From Clitopilus passeckerianus (taxonomy: Eukaryota; Basidiomycota; Agaricomycetes; Agaricales; Entolomataceae), in assembly GCA_944990035.1 (NCBI GenBank), contig CALYLX010000026.1, positions 310,001 through 374,000 of the forward strand: a stretch of 64,000 bases of DNA, in the 5' to 3' direction. Shown here in pieces: positions 44,833-53,931 of the stretch. Under the pieces are notes generated by a model. It was not told the origin of the DNA. It did no database searches and saw nothing but the letters and a program-made list of their open reading frames with translations. The position numbers and the translations under genes are program-made. The stretch's first letter is position 1. Each line of letters begins with the position of its first letter.

Positions 44833-46138
44833 ATGTCTACACCTACTCGTCGCCGATTGCCCTCCAGCTTCAATAAACCTCCTCTCTACCGTCGCCGATC
44901 CTCGCATCATACGGAAAGCGACATGTACGTCTCGGACTCCATCATCATTTCGGACTCTGAGGACGAGCCCGGCACCAATGTGGTCAACAGCCCCAGCGAC
45001 ACCTTCAGCGATGACGACGGCAACGACTCTGACAACTCGTTAGATCCTCAAGAAGCCTTCCACGCATACATAAATGCTCACCAGAACATCCCCGTTTCTG
45101 CAGATGAGGACGGGAACGACGCCGATGTCCTCATGGTCATGCCAACCATTGACTTAAATCCTGGCCCAGCATCGGTTGCAGCCGGAGGTTCGAGCCCTGT
45201 CCCAGAATTGCTGTCAGCTGGTTTGTCGGCTGCAGCGTCGAACCCCATTGTCACTTCCACGCCAGCCCCTGCCGAGTACGGAAGTGAGGCCGATCCTTCC
45301 ATGGCACCTGATGGGAACATTGTCAATCTACCCTCAGCAGCTGCGCCGTCTGCTCATGATGCATCCCCCACTGTTGATGGTCTATCTGTATCGGTTGATT
45401 CAGCCCCAGGCATGGATCAGAGCACTACAGCTCCCACCACTACAAACCCGACCGCGATGGCTCCCGGAGCTAACAAAGCTCCTGACTTAGAAGTTGGGAC
45501 TATCCAAGCAACCTCAATGGCTACCGTTGCCGCTCCAGCAGCTGACACAGTTCCTGGTTCTTCACCCTTGCCTTCCCAATTTCAAGATGGCGACGATGGG
45601 TTTGGTGACGAATATGAGACCGGCGATGAGGATTGTGTTCAGAACCAACTGGGCCTCTTGCCGACCCCGATGCGTAGGCAAGGTTTGTACTATCCGGGTA
45701 TGCCGCTGGATGCCAATTGTGAGTGTGTTTGTTCTTCGTAGGTTTAACTGGTTTCATTTCTTGCATAGATGATTTTATGCGTGACCTTGACGATGACCAC
45801 ATGACGACTACGGATACTACGGGTGAGCTCATATGTCTGCAATAAGTGGAACTCAACTCACGTTGAAACAGTAGATCTTGGCTCCGAGGTAGAGGAGGAG
45901 CTTAGTGGCAGTACATCATCTTCAGAAGATGAACGGGACACCAGCAACATGAGTTCTGCCGTGTCGTCTGATGGAGGGTCAGATGGTGAGACAGTATATG
46001 CAAATGAAGATATTCTTACTCATTCAAATCTCAGGCAACAATGACACGCGCCAGACCACCAGCAAGAAGAACCAAGCTGTTCAGACGGAATCACTTCGAA
46101 ATGGAGGGCTAGACAGAGCTGAAGTTAATATGTGTTAA
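44833..46138 (+). CDS. Acidic, Ser/Ala/Pro-rich unknown protein, truncated by LTR insertion
   Basis: Exon 1 (44833 to about 45720) begins MSTPTRRRLPSSFNKPPLYR, a basic start. It turns into an acidic, Ser/Asp-rich segment (SDSIIISDSEDEPG) and a long Ala/Pro/Thr/Ser low-complexity region, ending near GLYYPGMPLDANCE. Short exons follow (about 45769-45823 and 45873-45984, both acidic), and a last exon starts near 46036. The protein looks largely disordered, and no enzymatic domain is seen. The retrotransposon inserted inside the last exon: the present stop codon (46136-46138) is made by the LTR's first bases. If the insertion is ignored, the frame continues at 53596 for about 22 more codons to a TGA at 53667-53669. 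The allele is therefore shortened at its C-terminus and lacks its original 3' UTR. Confidence 0.6.
46128..46132. repeat. Outer target-site duplication (left), ATATG
   Basis: The five bases ATATG directly precede the left LTR and recur at 53596-53600 directly after the right LTR. Confidence 0.85.
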
Positions 46139-46594
46139 GCTAGTATCGCTACGTGCTCAACCAAGTATCAAGAGTTCAGCTGCTTAGTCCTCTACCAGCC
46201 TTTGTAGAGACGAGCGAGAGTAATCGAGCGAGTCAAAGTTAAAGCAAATAGCGATGTATAGGCTTTTAGGTCAAGCTGGGGAAGCAAGACCGAAAGCGTG
46301 AAAGTATTTATACATGAAGAGTAGGGCTAAGGGTTGGGCATTGCGCAGCAATGCTAAGTAAGCAAAAGTAAGTATGACTCGGAGTGAGTCAGAGTAAGAG
46401 TCACGACGAGTCATGGTAAGTAAATATAGTACAAGTATCCCACGATCGTGAGAATACTGAGTAATCATAGCTAAAGGGATGAGTAATGCGCAGCAGTACT
46501 GAGTAATTGTATAAACGTAAGCGGGGCGGGGATAGTAATGGTAGATGAGTAAAAGGAAAAAGAGTCCGGGTGCGTATCCAAGGTAACTGTAACA
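46133..46594 (-). repeat. LTR 1 of Ty3/gypsy element (minus)
   Basis: 462 bp, starting TGTTAAGC and ending GTAACA. It is the reverse complement of LTR 2 and the same orientation as LTR 3. At the base corresponding to 46726 in LTR 2, it shares the variant of LTR 3. Confidence 0.92.
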
Positions 46595-46701
46595 TTACCC
46601 TCTCGCTAGCGTTGAAGTCACCTGACTTCAATTCTTCTTCTTGCCCCAGAAATGGCGGTCTATGTTCTTCCAATAGCGTTGTGGACAGTTAACCGGGTAA
46701 T
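46595..46701 (-). other. Displaced 3' internal fragment with polypurine tract
   Basis: Read on the minus strand it starts ATTAC, continues the zinc-knuckle frame of ORF3 for about 20 codons to a TGA, and ends with the purine-rich GCGAGAGGGTAA right against LTR1. This is the normal 3' end of the element, in the orientation of LTR1. Confidence 0.8.
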
Positions 46702-47163
46702 TGTTACAGTTACCTTGGATACGCATCCGGACTCTTTTTCCTTTTACTCATCTACCATTACTATCCCCGCCCCGCTTACGTTTATACAATTACTCAGTAC
46801 TGCTGCGCATTACTCATCCCTTTAGCTATGATTACTCAGTATTCTCACGATCGTGGGATACTTGTACTATATTTACTTACCATGACTCGTCGTGACTCTT
46901 ACTCTGACTCACTCCGAGTCATACTTACTTTTGCTTACTTAGCATTGCTGCGCAATGCCCAACCCTTAGCCCTACTCTTCATGTATAAATACTTTCACGC
47001 TTTCGGTCTTGCTTCCCCAGCTTGACCTAAAAGCCTATACATCGCTATTTGCTTTAACTTTGACTCGCTCGATTACTCTCGCTCGTCTCTACAAAGGCTG
47101 GTAGAGGACTAAGCAGCTGAACTCTTGATACTTGGTTGAGCACGTAGCGATACTAGCTTAACA
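46702..47163 (+). repeat. LTR 2 of Ty3/gypsy element (plus)
   Basis: 462 bp, TGTTACAG to TTAACA, in the same sense as gag-pol and therefore the functional 5' LTR. It differs from LTR1 and LTR3 at 46726 at least. It contains a TATA-like ATGTATAAATAC at 46981-46992. Confidence 0.92.
46981..47028 (+). promoter_or_regulatory. LTR core promoter and predicted transcript 5' end
   Basis: TATAAAT at 46984-46990 lies about 34 bp before CAGCTTGACCT at 47018-47028. That 11-mer is perfectly complementary to the sequence just after the LTR (47166-47176), as expected if transcription starts near 47018 and the transcript primes itself. The start site is inferred. Confidence 0.55.
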
Positions 47164-47165
47164 AA

Positions 47166-47176
47166 AGGTCAAGCTG
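47166..47176 (+). other. Self-priming primer-binding site
   Basis: AGGTCAAGCTG begins two bases after the LTR end (47163). It is complementary over 11 bases to 47018-47028. Two extra bases between LTR and primer site is the usual retroviral spacing. Tf1/sushi-group chromoviruses prime in this way instead of with a tRNA. Confidence 0.65.
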
Positions 47177-47382
47177 ATCTGATAGCCCGCTCATCGCAAG
47201 CGTAGGCCACAACCACCAAACCACCTGACTGCAAGAGGTCAACTACCCTTGCAGAACCGACCGGAACCACGTCTCCCTCAAGACCGCCGAACGCCTCAAC
47301 TCCCACCGGGACAGAGAGAGTAGTACAACTTGACGACGGTACTTACTCAGAATTCGACCTTAAGACAAACCATTGGAGACAT

Positions 47383-48524
47383 TTGGTACCGAAAGACGAA
47401 GACCCGCGACAATATCGATTTGGCGACTACCTTAGCAGTGCCTACTTCACCGAAGAAGTAAAGAACCCAGAACCACAGCCACAGCCAGACCCCGAACCAG
47501 AATCAGAACCAGAGCAAGAACCCGAAGAAGAATCGGAAACAGAGCAAGAACCCGAAGAAGAATCGGAAACAGAACCAGAACCCCCCAGACAGACCCAGAC
47601 TCCGACACCCGCACAAACCCCGAAACAAGAACCACCAGAAATGGCTCCAACCAACCCTGAACCAAAGAAACTCGCCGAACTCCGAATGGGACAACCATTT
47701 GAATATGATGGTGACCGAAGAAATGCCGAAGTTTGGTTGTTGGAAGTCAAGATGTACCTAAGCCTGAACGACCACATCTACGACAACAACAACAAGCAAA
47801 TCGCTTTTGCACTTTCCTTTTTGAAGAAAGGAACCGCTTTGGCATGGAAACGATCTTTCTGCCAGAACTACACAAACAAAGATAACGACATCATCCTCCC
47901 GATTTCAAACAATTCGAGAAAGAATTCATCAACGCCTTCTACCCAGTAGACGGAGAAGGACAGGCATTTGCATCCCTAGACGCTCTCACGCAGAAAGGAC
48001 CAATTGACGATTACATATCTCAATTCAAAGTCCTTATCTCCGCCTCCGGGATCACCGATGAAAAGGCGAAGATTGAATTCTTCCAGAAAGGACTCAACTC
48101 CAAGATCATCGAAAAGATCTATAACCTCCCCATTCTTCCCGTCACCATTAACGGATGGTACGAACACGCTGCCCGATTTGATGCACAATGGCGTAGAGGA
48201 CAGAACGTCATCCGCCGCAACAGAGGACTCCCCCCTATTTCCCATGCAAATCCCCGCAATACCCACGCCACAGCAGACCCTAACGCCATGGACATTGACG
48301 CCTTATCTTTTGAAAAGAGAAAGGAGTTAATGAAGGAAGGGAAATGTTTCCGCTGTTTCAAGAAAGGACATCGCTCTCGAGAATGCCCTGAACGCAGAGG
48401 AGGAAAGCAGTCCAACACCAACTCCTATGGCAAGAAAAACATCAAAGATCTTGTCAGAACCATTAGAGCGTTGGAAGCGGAAGAATTGGAGAGCTTCTGG
48501 AATGAGCTCGATGAGGATTTTTAG
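47383..48524 (+). pseudogene. Retrotransposon gag, frameshifted
   Basis: The first part (47383-47949) has an acidic, Pro/Glu repeat region (units like EQEPEEESETE) and then the capsid start MGQPFEYDGDRRNAEVWLLE. The capsid continues in another frame from about 47900 (DFKQFEKEFINAFYPVDGEG and onward). It ends with a CCHC zinc knuckle (CFRCFKKGHRSREC, about 48345-48386) and the stop at 48522-48524. The two frames must join between 47886 and 47905, since one is closed by TAA at 47883 and the other by TAG at 47947. A one-base indel is the likely cause, so this gag is broken. Gag normally forms the virus-like particle and binds the RNA. Confidence 0.85.
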
Positions 48525-51500
48525 AACGGCGGCCAGTGTCAACGTCTGAACCCGCCACAATACTGATTTCTTCTATGTTGTATGCAGAACCTTTTGATAA
48601 ATCTATGCGTCTACCCATTAAGGTCTCTGCTCCGAATGAAGAAAGAACCGTTGAAACCAAAGCACTAGTCGACTCAGGTGCTCAAGGACTATTCATCGAC
48701 AAAGAATTCGTCGCCCGCCATCGAATCAAAACACATCCCCTTCGACAACCTCTCACTGCCAAGAATGTTGACGGCACTATCAACAAAACAGGGCAAATCA
48801 CCCATTACACCTGGGTCGATATAGGGATAGGGAAACACAAGGCGTCAGAACGGTGCCTAGTCACGGGATTAGGGAATGAACACCTGATCCTCGGACTCCC
48901 ATGGCTGAAGCGAACGAATCCAGAAATCAACTGGCAAAAGGGGACACTATTCATTAATCCAAAGCGCGTCAAGACATCCCCGCTACGCACGGCCCTTGCC
49001 CGAGTCCAGATCAGACGACTAGCCGCAACAGAGGAATCACGCCTAGACATTTCCAACATACCCGACGAACCCGAACCCATTGAAACACCCTTAGAAGAAC
49101 CCAATGACGAACAAGACCTGGTTATTGCCTATGTGAAAGGAGAACCAGTGATGGGAATATTCGAACGAGCCAATTCCCCATTGACGAATGAACATCGAGA
49201 ACCAGAAATCAGAAGAATCCGAGCTGCAAATATCTCCCGAATCACCCGAGATAGAGGATCACTGCGATTCGTCCCGACCCAGAACGTCTGGATTCGCGCC
49301 AAGACGTCCATCTCCCAGACCCTAGAACATCAGAAAACCGAAGAGGTCAAGAAGAAACTCGAAGACCTCATTCCCCCCGAATACCACGAATTCAAGAAAG
49401 TCTTTGAGAAAGAAGCATCAGAACGATTCCCCCCATCTCGGCCTTGGGATCACGCCATTGATCTCAAACCAGACTTTGTTCCGAAAGACTGCAAGGTCTA
49501 CCCTCTCAATCCAAAGGAGCAAGCCGAAATGGACAAATTTCTCGAAGAAAACTTACGAAAAGGATACATCCGACCCTCGAAATCACCTCAAGCATCACCC
49601 TTCTTCTTTGTAGCGAAGAAAGAAGCAAACGCACTACGACCCTGCCAAGATTACCGATATCTCAACAGTGGAACTGTCAAGAATGCCTACCCCTTACCAC
49701 TAGTCAGCGACCTACTCGACAAACTCAGAGGAGCAAAGATTTTCACAAAGCTGGACATCCGATGGGGATATCATAATGTCCGGATCAAAGAAGGAGACGA
49801 GTGGAAAGCAGCCTTCAAAACAAATCGAGGCTTGTTTGAACCCACCGTCATGTTCTTTGGACTATGCAACTCCCCAGCCACATTTCAAGCAATGATGAAC
49901 CACATCTTCAGAGACATGATCGATGAAGGATGGTTAATCATCTACATGGATGACATGTTACTCTTCTCTAAAGACCCAAGAGAACATGAGAAGCGCACCA
50001 AACGGGTACTCCAAAGGCTGATGGAACACAACCTGTTCCTCAAAGCTGAGAAATGCAAATTCAACGTAACAGAAGTCGAATTCCTTGGAATGATCATATC
50101 GCCAGACAAGATCCACATGGACCCGACTAAACTCGACGGGATAAAGAAATGGCCAACCCCGACCACCGTAAAAGAAGTTCGGTCCTTTTTGGGATTTGGC
50201 AACTTCTACCGAAGGTTCATAGGGAAATATGCGGAACTAGCCCGACCCCTGAACGATCTCACCAAGAAAGATCGGCCCTTTACATGGGGAAAGGAACAAG
50301 AAGAAGCATTTGAAGCCCTGAAGAAAAGGTTCGCGGAGACACCCGTACTCACGATGCCCGATCCAACAAAACCATTCACCATTGAATGTGATGCATCCAA
50401 GTGGGCGACAGGAGCAGTGCTACGCCAACGAGACGAAAATAACGACTGGCACCCTTGTGGATACATCTCTCACTCCTTCACCCCAACCGAACGGAACTAC
50501 GAAATCTACGACAGGGAACTACTCGCTATAGTCAGAGCACTGGAAACTTGGCGACACTATCTACAAGGATCAGCCCACCCTGTCACGGTATTCTCCGACC
50601 ACAAGAACCTAACCTACTACCGAACGCCACAGAAACTTAGCCGACGACAAGCACGATGGAGTTTACTCCTCTCCCAATATGATCTAAACCTAGTCCATGT
50701 ACCAGGAACTCAGATGGTCCAATCTGACGAACTATCCCGACGAGCAGATCACATTCTAGACCACGACACTGACAACGAAGACATCACCATGCTACCTGAT
50801 AAACTCTTCATCCGAACAATTGACACCGAACTTAAGGCGGAATTTGCCGAACACATGATGAAAGACGAATTCTTCACGGAAGCAATACGACACCTGAAGA
50901 ACCACTCTACCCCCATCAAATCGGCTTTAGCCGACTGGAAAGTAGAGGACTCTCTCCTCTTCTTCCGAGGGCGATGCTACGTCCCTAATGATGCTACCCT
51001 ACGACGAAGCCTCATACAGAAGTATCATGACGCACCTATGGCCGGACACCCCGGAGCATTCAAGACGATGGAGTTAATTTCCGAACACTACTGGTGGCCC
51101 AGAATGTTTGGAACTGTCAAATCCTACGTTGATGGATGTGCCCCTTGCCAACAGATGAAGGTCAATACACACCCCACGGCACCTCCCCTGAACCCAGTCA
51201 AATTTACCGCCACACGACCCTTCGAACTTGCCTCTACAGATTTCATCACTGATCTTCCTGAGGTTAACGGTTACGACTCACTCATGGTCGTGGTAGACCA
51301 TGGCCTTAGTAAGGGGGTAATTTTGATCCCTTGCAAGAAGACCATTGACGCCCTAGGCACTGCCAACAACTACCTGGATGCTGTCTACAGAAGATTTGGA
51401 CTTCCCGACAAACTGATATCCGATAGAGGTCCACAATTCGCATCCAAAGTATTCCAAGAACTAGGACGACTCCTAGGAATCAAGCTTTCCCTGACAACCG

Positions 51501-52270
51501 CATATCACCCACAAGCAGATGGAGAAACCGAACGCGTCAACCAAGACATTGGCGCTTATCTCCGACTATTCTGCGCCAACAACCCCGAGAAATGGCTAGA
51601 ACTAATTCCCCTAATGGAATTCGCCCATAACAAACGTGTTCATGCCGTCACCGCACAAACTCCATTCTACCTAATGAACGGAGCAGAACCACGCGCTATT
51701 CCCCTTCCATATCAGAAGACCAATGTCCCTGCTGCGGAAACCCGAATGAAAGAACTCCAACAAGCACGAGACGAAGCTGCGGCTGCCCATGAACTTGCGA
51801 GACGAAAGATGGCCGAACGTGTCCGAAGTAACTTCAAACCATTTGAACAAGGACAGAAGGTTTGGTTGGAAACAACTAACCTAAAACTGGCATACTACTC
51901 AAAGAAGTTCACGCCACGACGAGAAGGCCCCTTCACGATCAAAGAAGTTCTAGGTCCGCTGACCTACAGATTAGAACTACCCCGAGCATGGAAAATTCAC
52001 CCTGTGTTCCACGCCACCCTCCTCACACCATACAAGGAAACCGAGACACATGGGCCCAATTTCCTAGAACCGCCACCTGACCTCATCAATCAAGAAGAAG
52101 AATGGGAAGTGGAAGAAATTGTCGCACACAAACGACATCGTGGGAAGATCCTTTACAAGATCAAGTGGAAAGGATATCCGACATCGGAGAACTCATGGGA
52201 ACCTGTGAGAAACCTCCAGAACGCCAAGAAGACCCTTGAAGCTTATAAGAAGAGGAAGAACATTCGGTGA
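48515..52270 (+). CDS. pol: Retrotransposon pol: protease, RT, RNase H, integrase, chromodomain
   Basis: The frame is open from 48515 to the stop at 52268-52270, over 1240 codons, and lies -1 relative to the end of gag. Domains in order: aspartic protease (ALVDSGAQGLFID, about 48665); reverse transcriptase with IYMDDMLLFS (about 49950); RNase H (FTIECDASKWATGAVL, about 50375; then YEIYDRELLAIV); integrase with an HHCC zinc part ending DGCAPCQQM (about 51150) and a DDE core at ASTDFITDLP, LISDRGPQFA and the Glu in GETERVN; then a C-terminal chromodomain (EWEVEEIVAHKRHRGKILYK ... KGYPTSENSWEPVRNL, about 52100-52230). The chromodomain defines a chromovirus, whose integrase is thereby steered to chromatin. 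No internal stop was seen. Expression probably requires -1 frameshifting at GATTTTTAG (48517-48524), since no ATG precedes the protease except within it. Confidence 0.96.
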   Translation, partial: GFLERRPVSTSEPATILISSMLYAEPFDKSMRLPIKVSAPNEERTVETKALVDSGAQGLFIDKEFVARHRIKTHPLRQPLTAKNVDGTINKTGQITHYTWVDIGIGKHKASERCLVTGLGNEHLILGLPWLKRTNPEINWQKGTLFINPKRVKTSPLRTALARVQIRRLAATEESRLDISNIPDEPEPIETPLEEPNDEQDLVIAYVKGEPVMGIFERANSPLTNEHREPEIRRIRAANISRITRDRGSLRFVPTQNVWIRAKTSISQTLEHQKTEEVKKKLEDLIPPEYHEFKKVFEKEASERFPPSRPWDHAIDLKPDFVPKDCKVYPLNPKEQAEMDKFLEENLRKGYIRPSKSPQASPFFFVAKKEANALRPCQDYRYLNSGTVKNAYPLPLVSDLLDKLRGAKIFTKLDIRWGYHNVRIKEGDEWKAAFKTNRGLFEPTVMFFGLCNSPATFQAMMNHIFRDMIDEGWLIIYMDDMLLFSKDPREHEKRTKRVLQRLMEHNLFLKAEKCKFNVTEVEFLGMIISPDKIHMDPTKLDGIKKWPTPTTVKEVRSFLGFGNFYRRFIGKYAELARPLNDLTKKDRPFTWGKEQEEAFEALKKRFAETPVLTMPDPTKPFTIECDASKWATGAVLRQRDENNDWHPCGYISHSFTPTERNYEIYDRELLAIVRALETWRHYLQGSAHPVTVFSDHKNLTYYRTPQKLSRRQARWSLLLSQYDLNLVHVPGTQMVQSDELSRRADHILDHDTDNEDITMLPDKLFIRTIDTELKAEFAEHMMKDEFFTEAIRHLKNHSTPIKSALADWKVEDSLLFFRGRCYVPNDATLRRSLIQKYHDAPMAGHPGAFKTMELISEHYWWPRMFGTVKSYVDGCAPCQQMKVNTHPTAPPLNPVKFTATRPFELASTDFITDLPEVNGYDSLMVVVDHGLSKGVILIPCKKTIDALGTANNYLDAVYRRFGLPDKLISDRGPQFASKVFQELGRLLGIKLSLTTAYHPQADGETERVNQDIGAYLRLFCANNPEKWLELIPLMEFAHNKRVHAVTAQTPFYLMNGAEPRAIPLPYQKTNVPAAETRMKELQQARDEAAAAHELARRKMAERVRSNFKPFEQGQKVWLETTNLKLAYYSKKFTPRREGPFTIKEVLGPLTYRLELPRAWKIHPVFHATLLTPYKETETHGPNFLEPPPDLINQEEEWEVEEIVAHKRHRGKILYKIKWKGYPTSENSWEPVRNLQNAKKTLEAYKKRKNIR

Positions 52271-53139
52271 ATCTCCATCAACCCACAGCACTTTGCCGAA
52301 GCAAACACATCTTGCTTATAATGTCCTCCAATGTCTCCTCCTACGACCGCACCATCATCCTTAACACCTTCAAAACCGATTCCGCTGTTACGGCGCTCCG
52401 TACGAACACTGCCTGGAGCAACAACGACAACCTCCTCACCGAAGTGGCAGAGCGGGGCTCAGCCTACCACGACCGAAGAACCGAATTCCGCAACGAAGTG
52501 GCTCGTCTACGCCACCTATATTCGAAAACCCTTGAAGAACTTGATCGAGCTCTTGACAGCTCTGACCAACGCACGGAGGAAACCCTCACCGACCTCTTCT
52601 TCGCTGCCGGAGGTACAGCCTTCCTTGATCAGCACTATCCTGAACGACGAAGTTGGTTCCCCAACCCGAAGGAGACAGATTTCGAAACCCTTGCCGCCAA
52701 TCCCTGGGGGCCTGAGGAAGATCAAACCACCGAAGAACCGACGATTCTCACGGCACGTCAGGTTCGAGGAACCCTCCAAGAATTCCCCCCCGTCACCAAC
52801 CTTGCTACCGCCGCCAAGATAAAGCACAATCCCTTCATTCAAACTACACCCGAGGATCAAGATAGCGACAAGGAAAACGTCAACCCAAATGTCAAACCCA
52901 CCGACACCTTACCTCTCCGCATTCGAAAGCCCACCAGAGTCAGATTCGCCAACTCTGGTGAACCCTCTTCCTCAACGATCTCGTCACAGAAGGCGCCGCG
53001 TACCGGATACCTTGCCAACCAGCCACCACCGCCCAGACACTTCCGATGCTATGTTTGCGGAGGCAGACATCGACAATACCATTGCTTTCGTTTTGTTTGT
53101 CGTCTGTGTCATCATCGCGGCCCAGGCCATTACTGTTAA
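52267..53139 (+). CDS. Retrotransposon ORF3 with zinc-knuckle end, interrupted
   Basis: It overlaps the pol stop by four bases (ATGA-type overlap: the ATG at 52267 with the TGA at 52268). A more natural start may be MSSNVSSYDRTIIL at 52321. The N-terminal half is helical and charged (RNEVARLRHLYSKTLEELDR). The centre is Pro/Thr-rich. The end is Cys/His-rich (CYVCGGRHRQYHCFRFVCRL). At 53134 the frame runs into LTR3, which supplies the stop. The displaced fragment at 46595-46701 (complement) carries the missing end, including the last Cys of a CCHC knuckle. A second knuckle-bearing ORF after pol is not a standard part of Ty3/gypsy elements. It may be an RNA-binding or regulatory protein; its function is not known to me. 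Confidence 0.75.
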   Translation: MNLHQPTALCRSKHILLIMSSNVSSYDRTIILNTFKTDSAVTALRTNTAWSNNDNLLTEVAERGSAYHDRRTEFRNEVARLRHLYSKTLEELDRALDSSDQRTEETLTDLFFAAGGTAFLDQHYPERRSWFPNPKETDFETLAANPWGPEEDQTTEEPTILTARQVRGTLQEFPPVTNLATAAKIKHNPFIQTTPEDQDSDKENVNPNVKPTDTLPLRIRKPTRVRFANSGEPSSSTISSQKAPRTGYLANQPPPPRHFRCYVCGGRHRQYHCFRFVCRLCHHRGPGHYC

Positions 53140-53595
53140 GCTAGTATCGCTACGTGCTCAACCAAGTATCAAGAGTTCAGCTGCTTAGTCCTCTACCAGC
53201 CTTTGTAGAGACGAGCGAGAGTAATCGAGCGAGTCAAAGTTAAAGCAAATAGCGATGTATAGGCTTTTAGGTCAAGCTGGGGAAGCAAGACCGAAAGCGT
53301 GAAAGTATTTATACATGAAGAGTAGGGCTAAGGGTTGGGCATTGCGCAGCAATGCTAAGTAAGCAAAAGTAAGTATGACTCGGAGTGAGTCAGAGTAAGA
53401 GTCACGACGAGTCATGGTAAGTAAATATAGTACAAGTATCCCACGATCGTGAGAATACTGAGTAATCATAGCTAAAGGGATGAGTAATGCGCAGCAGTAC
53501 TGAGTAATTGTATAAACGTAAGCGGGGCGGGGATAGTAATGGTAGATGAGTAAAAGGAAAAAGAGTCCGGGTGCGTATCCAAGGTAACTGTAACA
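53134..53595 (-). repeat. LTR 3 of Ty3/gypsy element (minus)
   Basis: 462 bp, same sense as LTR1. It is preceded by ATTAC (inner duplication) and followed by ATATG (outer duplication). Confidence 0.92.
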
Positions 53596-53931
53596 ATATG
53601 GTCAATACGGTGCACGGAAATGTACGTCACTCACATCACATTGAAAGCAAGGGGCAGGTCCAATGTTGAGCTCATTGCAGGGAAATGTCGCCATTAATCT
53701 TCACCTTGGCTCGGGATGGTCGGGGAATCCCTCAATCTGCTTTAATGTCAATTCTACAAAAAGAAAGCGTGATGAGGAGCAGGGTGCCAAGAGAAGGACC
53801 AAGCAGCGGAAGATGCTTTAATATTGCCTGTGGGGGTTAGGAAGCGAACCATTTACATTTTATAGATACATGGTAGTAGGATACTTTGACGATGATAAAA
53901 AAGTTTGGTGAGAAAACGGAAATGTATACAG
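53596..53931. other. Original 3' end of the gene truncated at 46132, then intergenic
   Basis: 53596-53669 continues the reading frame of the gene at 44833 to a TGA. The rest has no gene. Confidence 0.6.

Larger units (their letters stand above)
46133..53595. mobile_element. Chromodomain Ty3/gypsy retrotransposon, internally inverted
   Basis: Order on the plus strand: LTR1(-), a 107-bp internal 3' fragment (minus sense, with a purine-rich tract next to the LTR), LTR2(+), primer-binding site, gag, pol, ORF3 (cut), LTR3(-). ATATG flanks the whole structure. The second five-base duplication lies at the internal junctions: GTAAT at 46697-46701 before LTR2, and ATTAC at 53129-53133 before LTR3. 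This is the same site seen from both sides. If the 107-bp fragment is placed back after ORF3, the zinc-knuckle frame continues to a stop, so the breakpoint is an insertion of the element's end into its own ORF3. The intact parent would be about 7.0 kb. LTRs are nearly identical, so the event is recent. Gag carries a frameshift, so this copy is unlikely to be active. Confidence 0.9.

Noticed and set aside
46133..46594. LTR1 as an independent solo LTR lying next to a separate element
   Set aside because: Its left flank (ATATG) is matched only by the right flank of LTR3 at 53596, and its right flank is the element's own polypurine end. It therefore belongs to the same composite structure.
47442..47777. 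Minus-strand frame rich in Ser/Gly/Val opposite gag
   Set aside because: It is the mirror of the Pro/Glu repeat region of gag, a compositional shadow.
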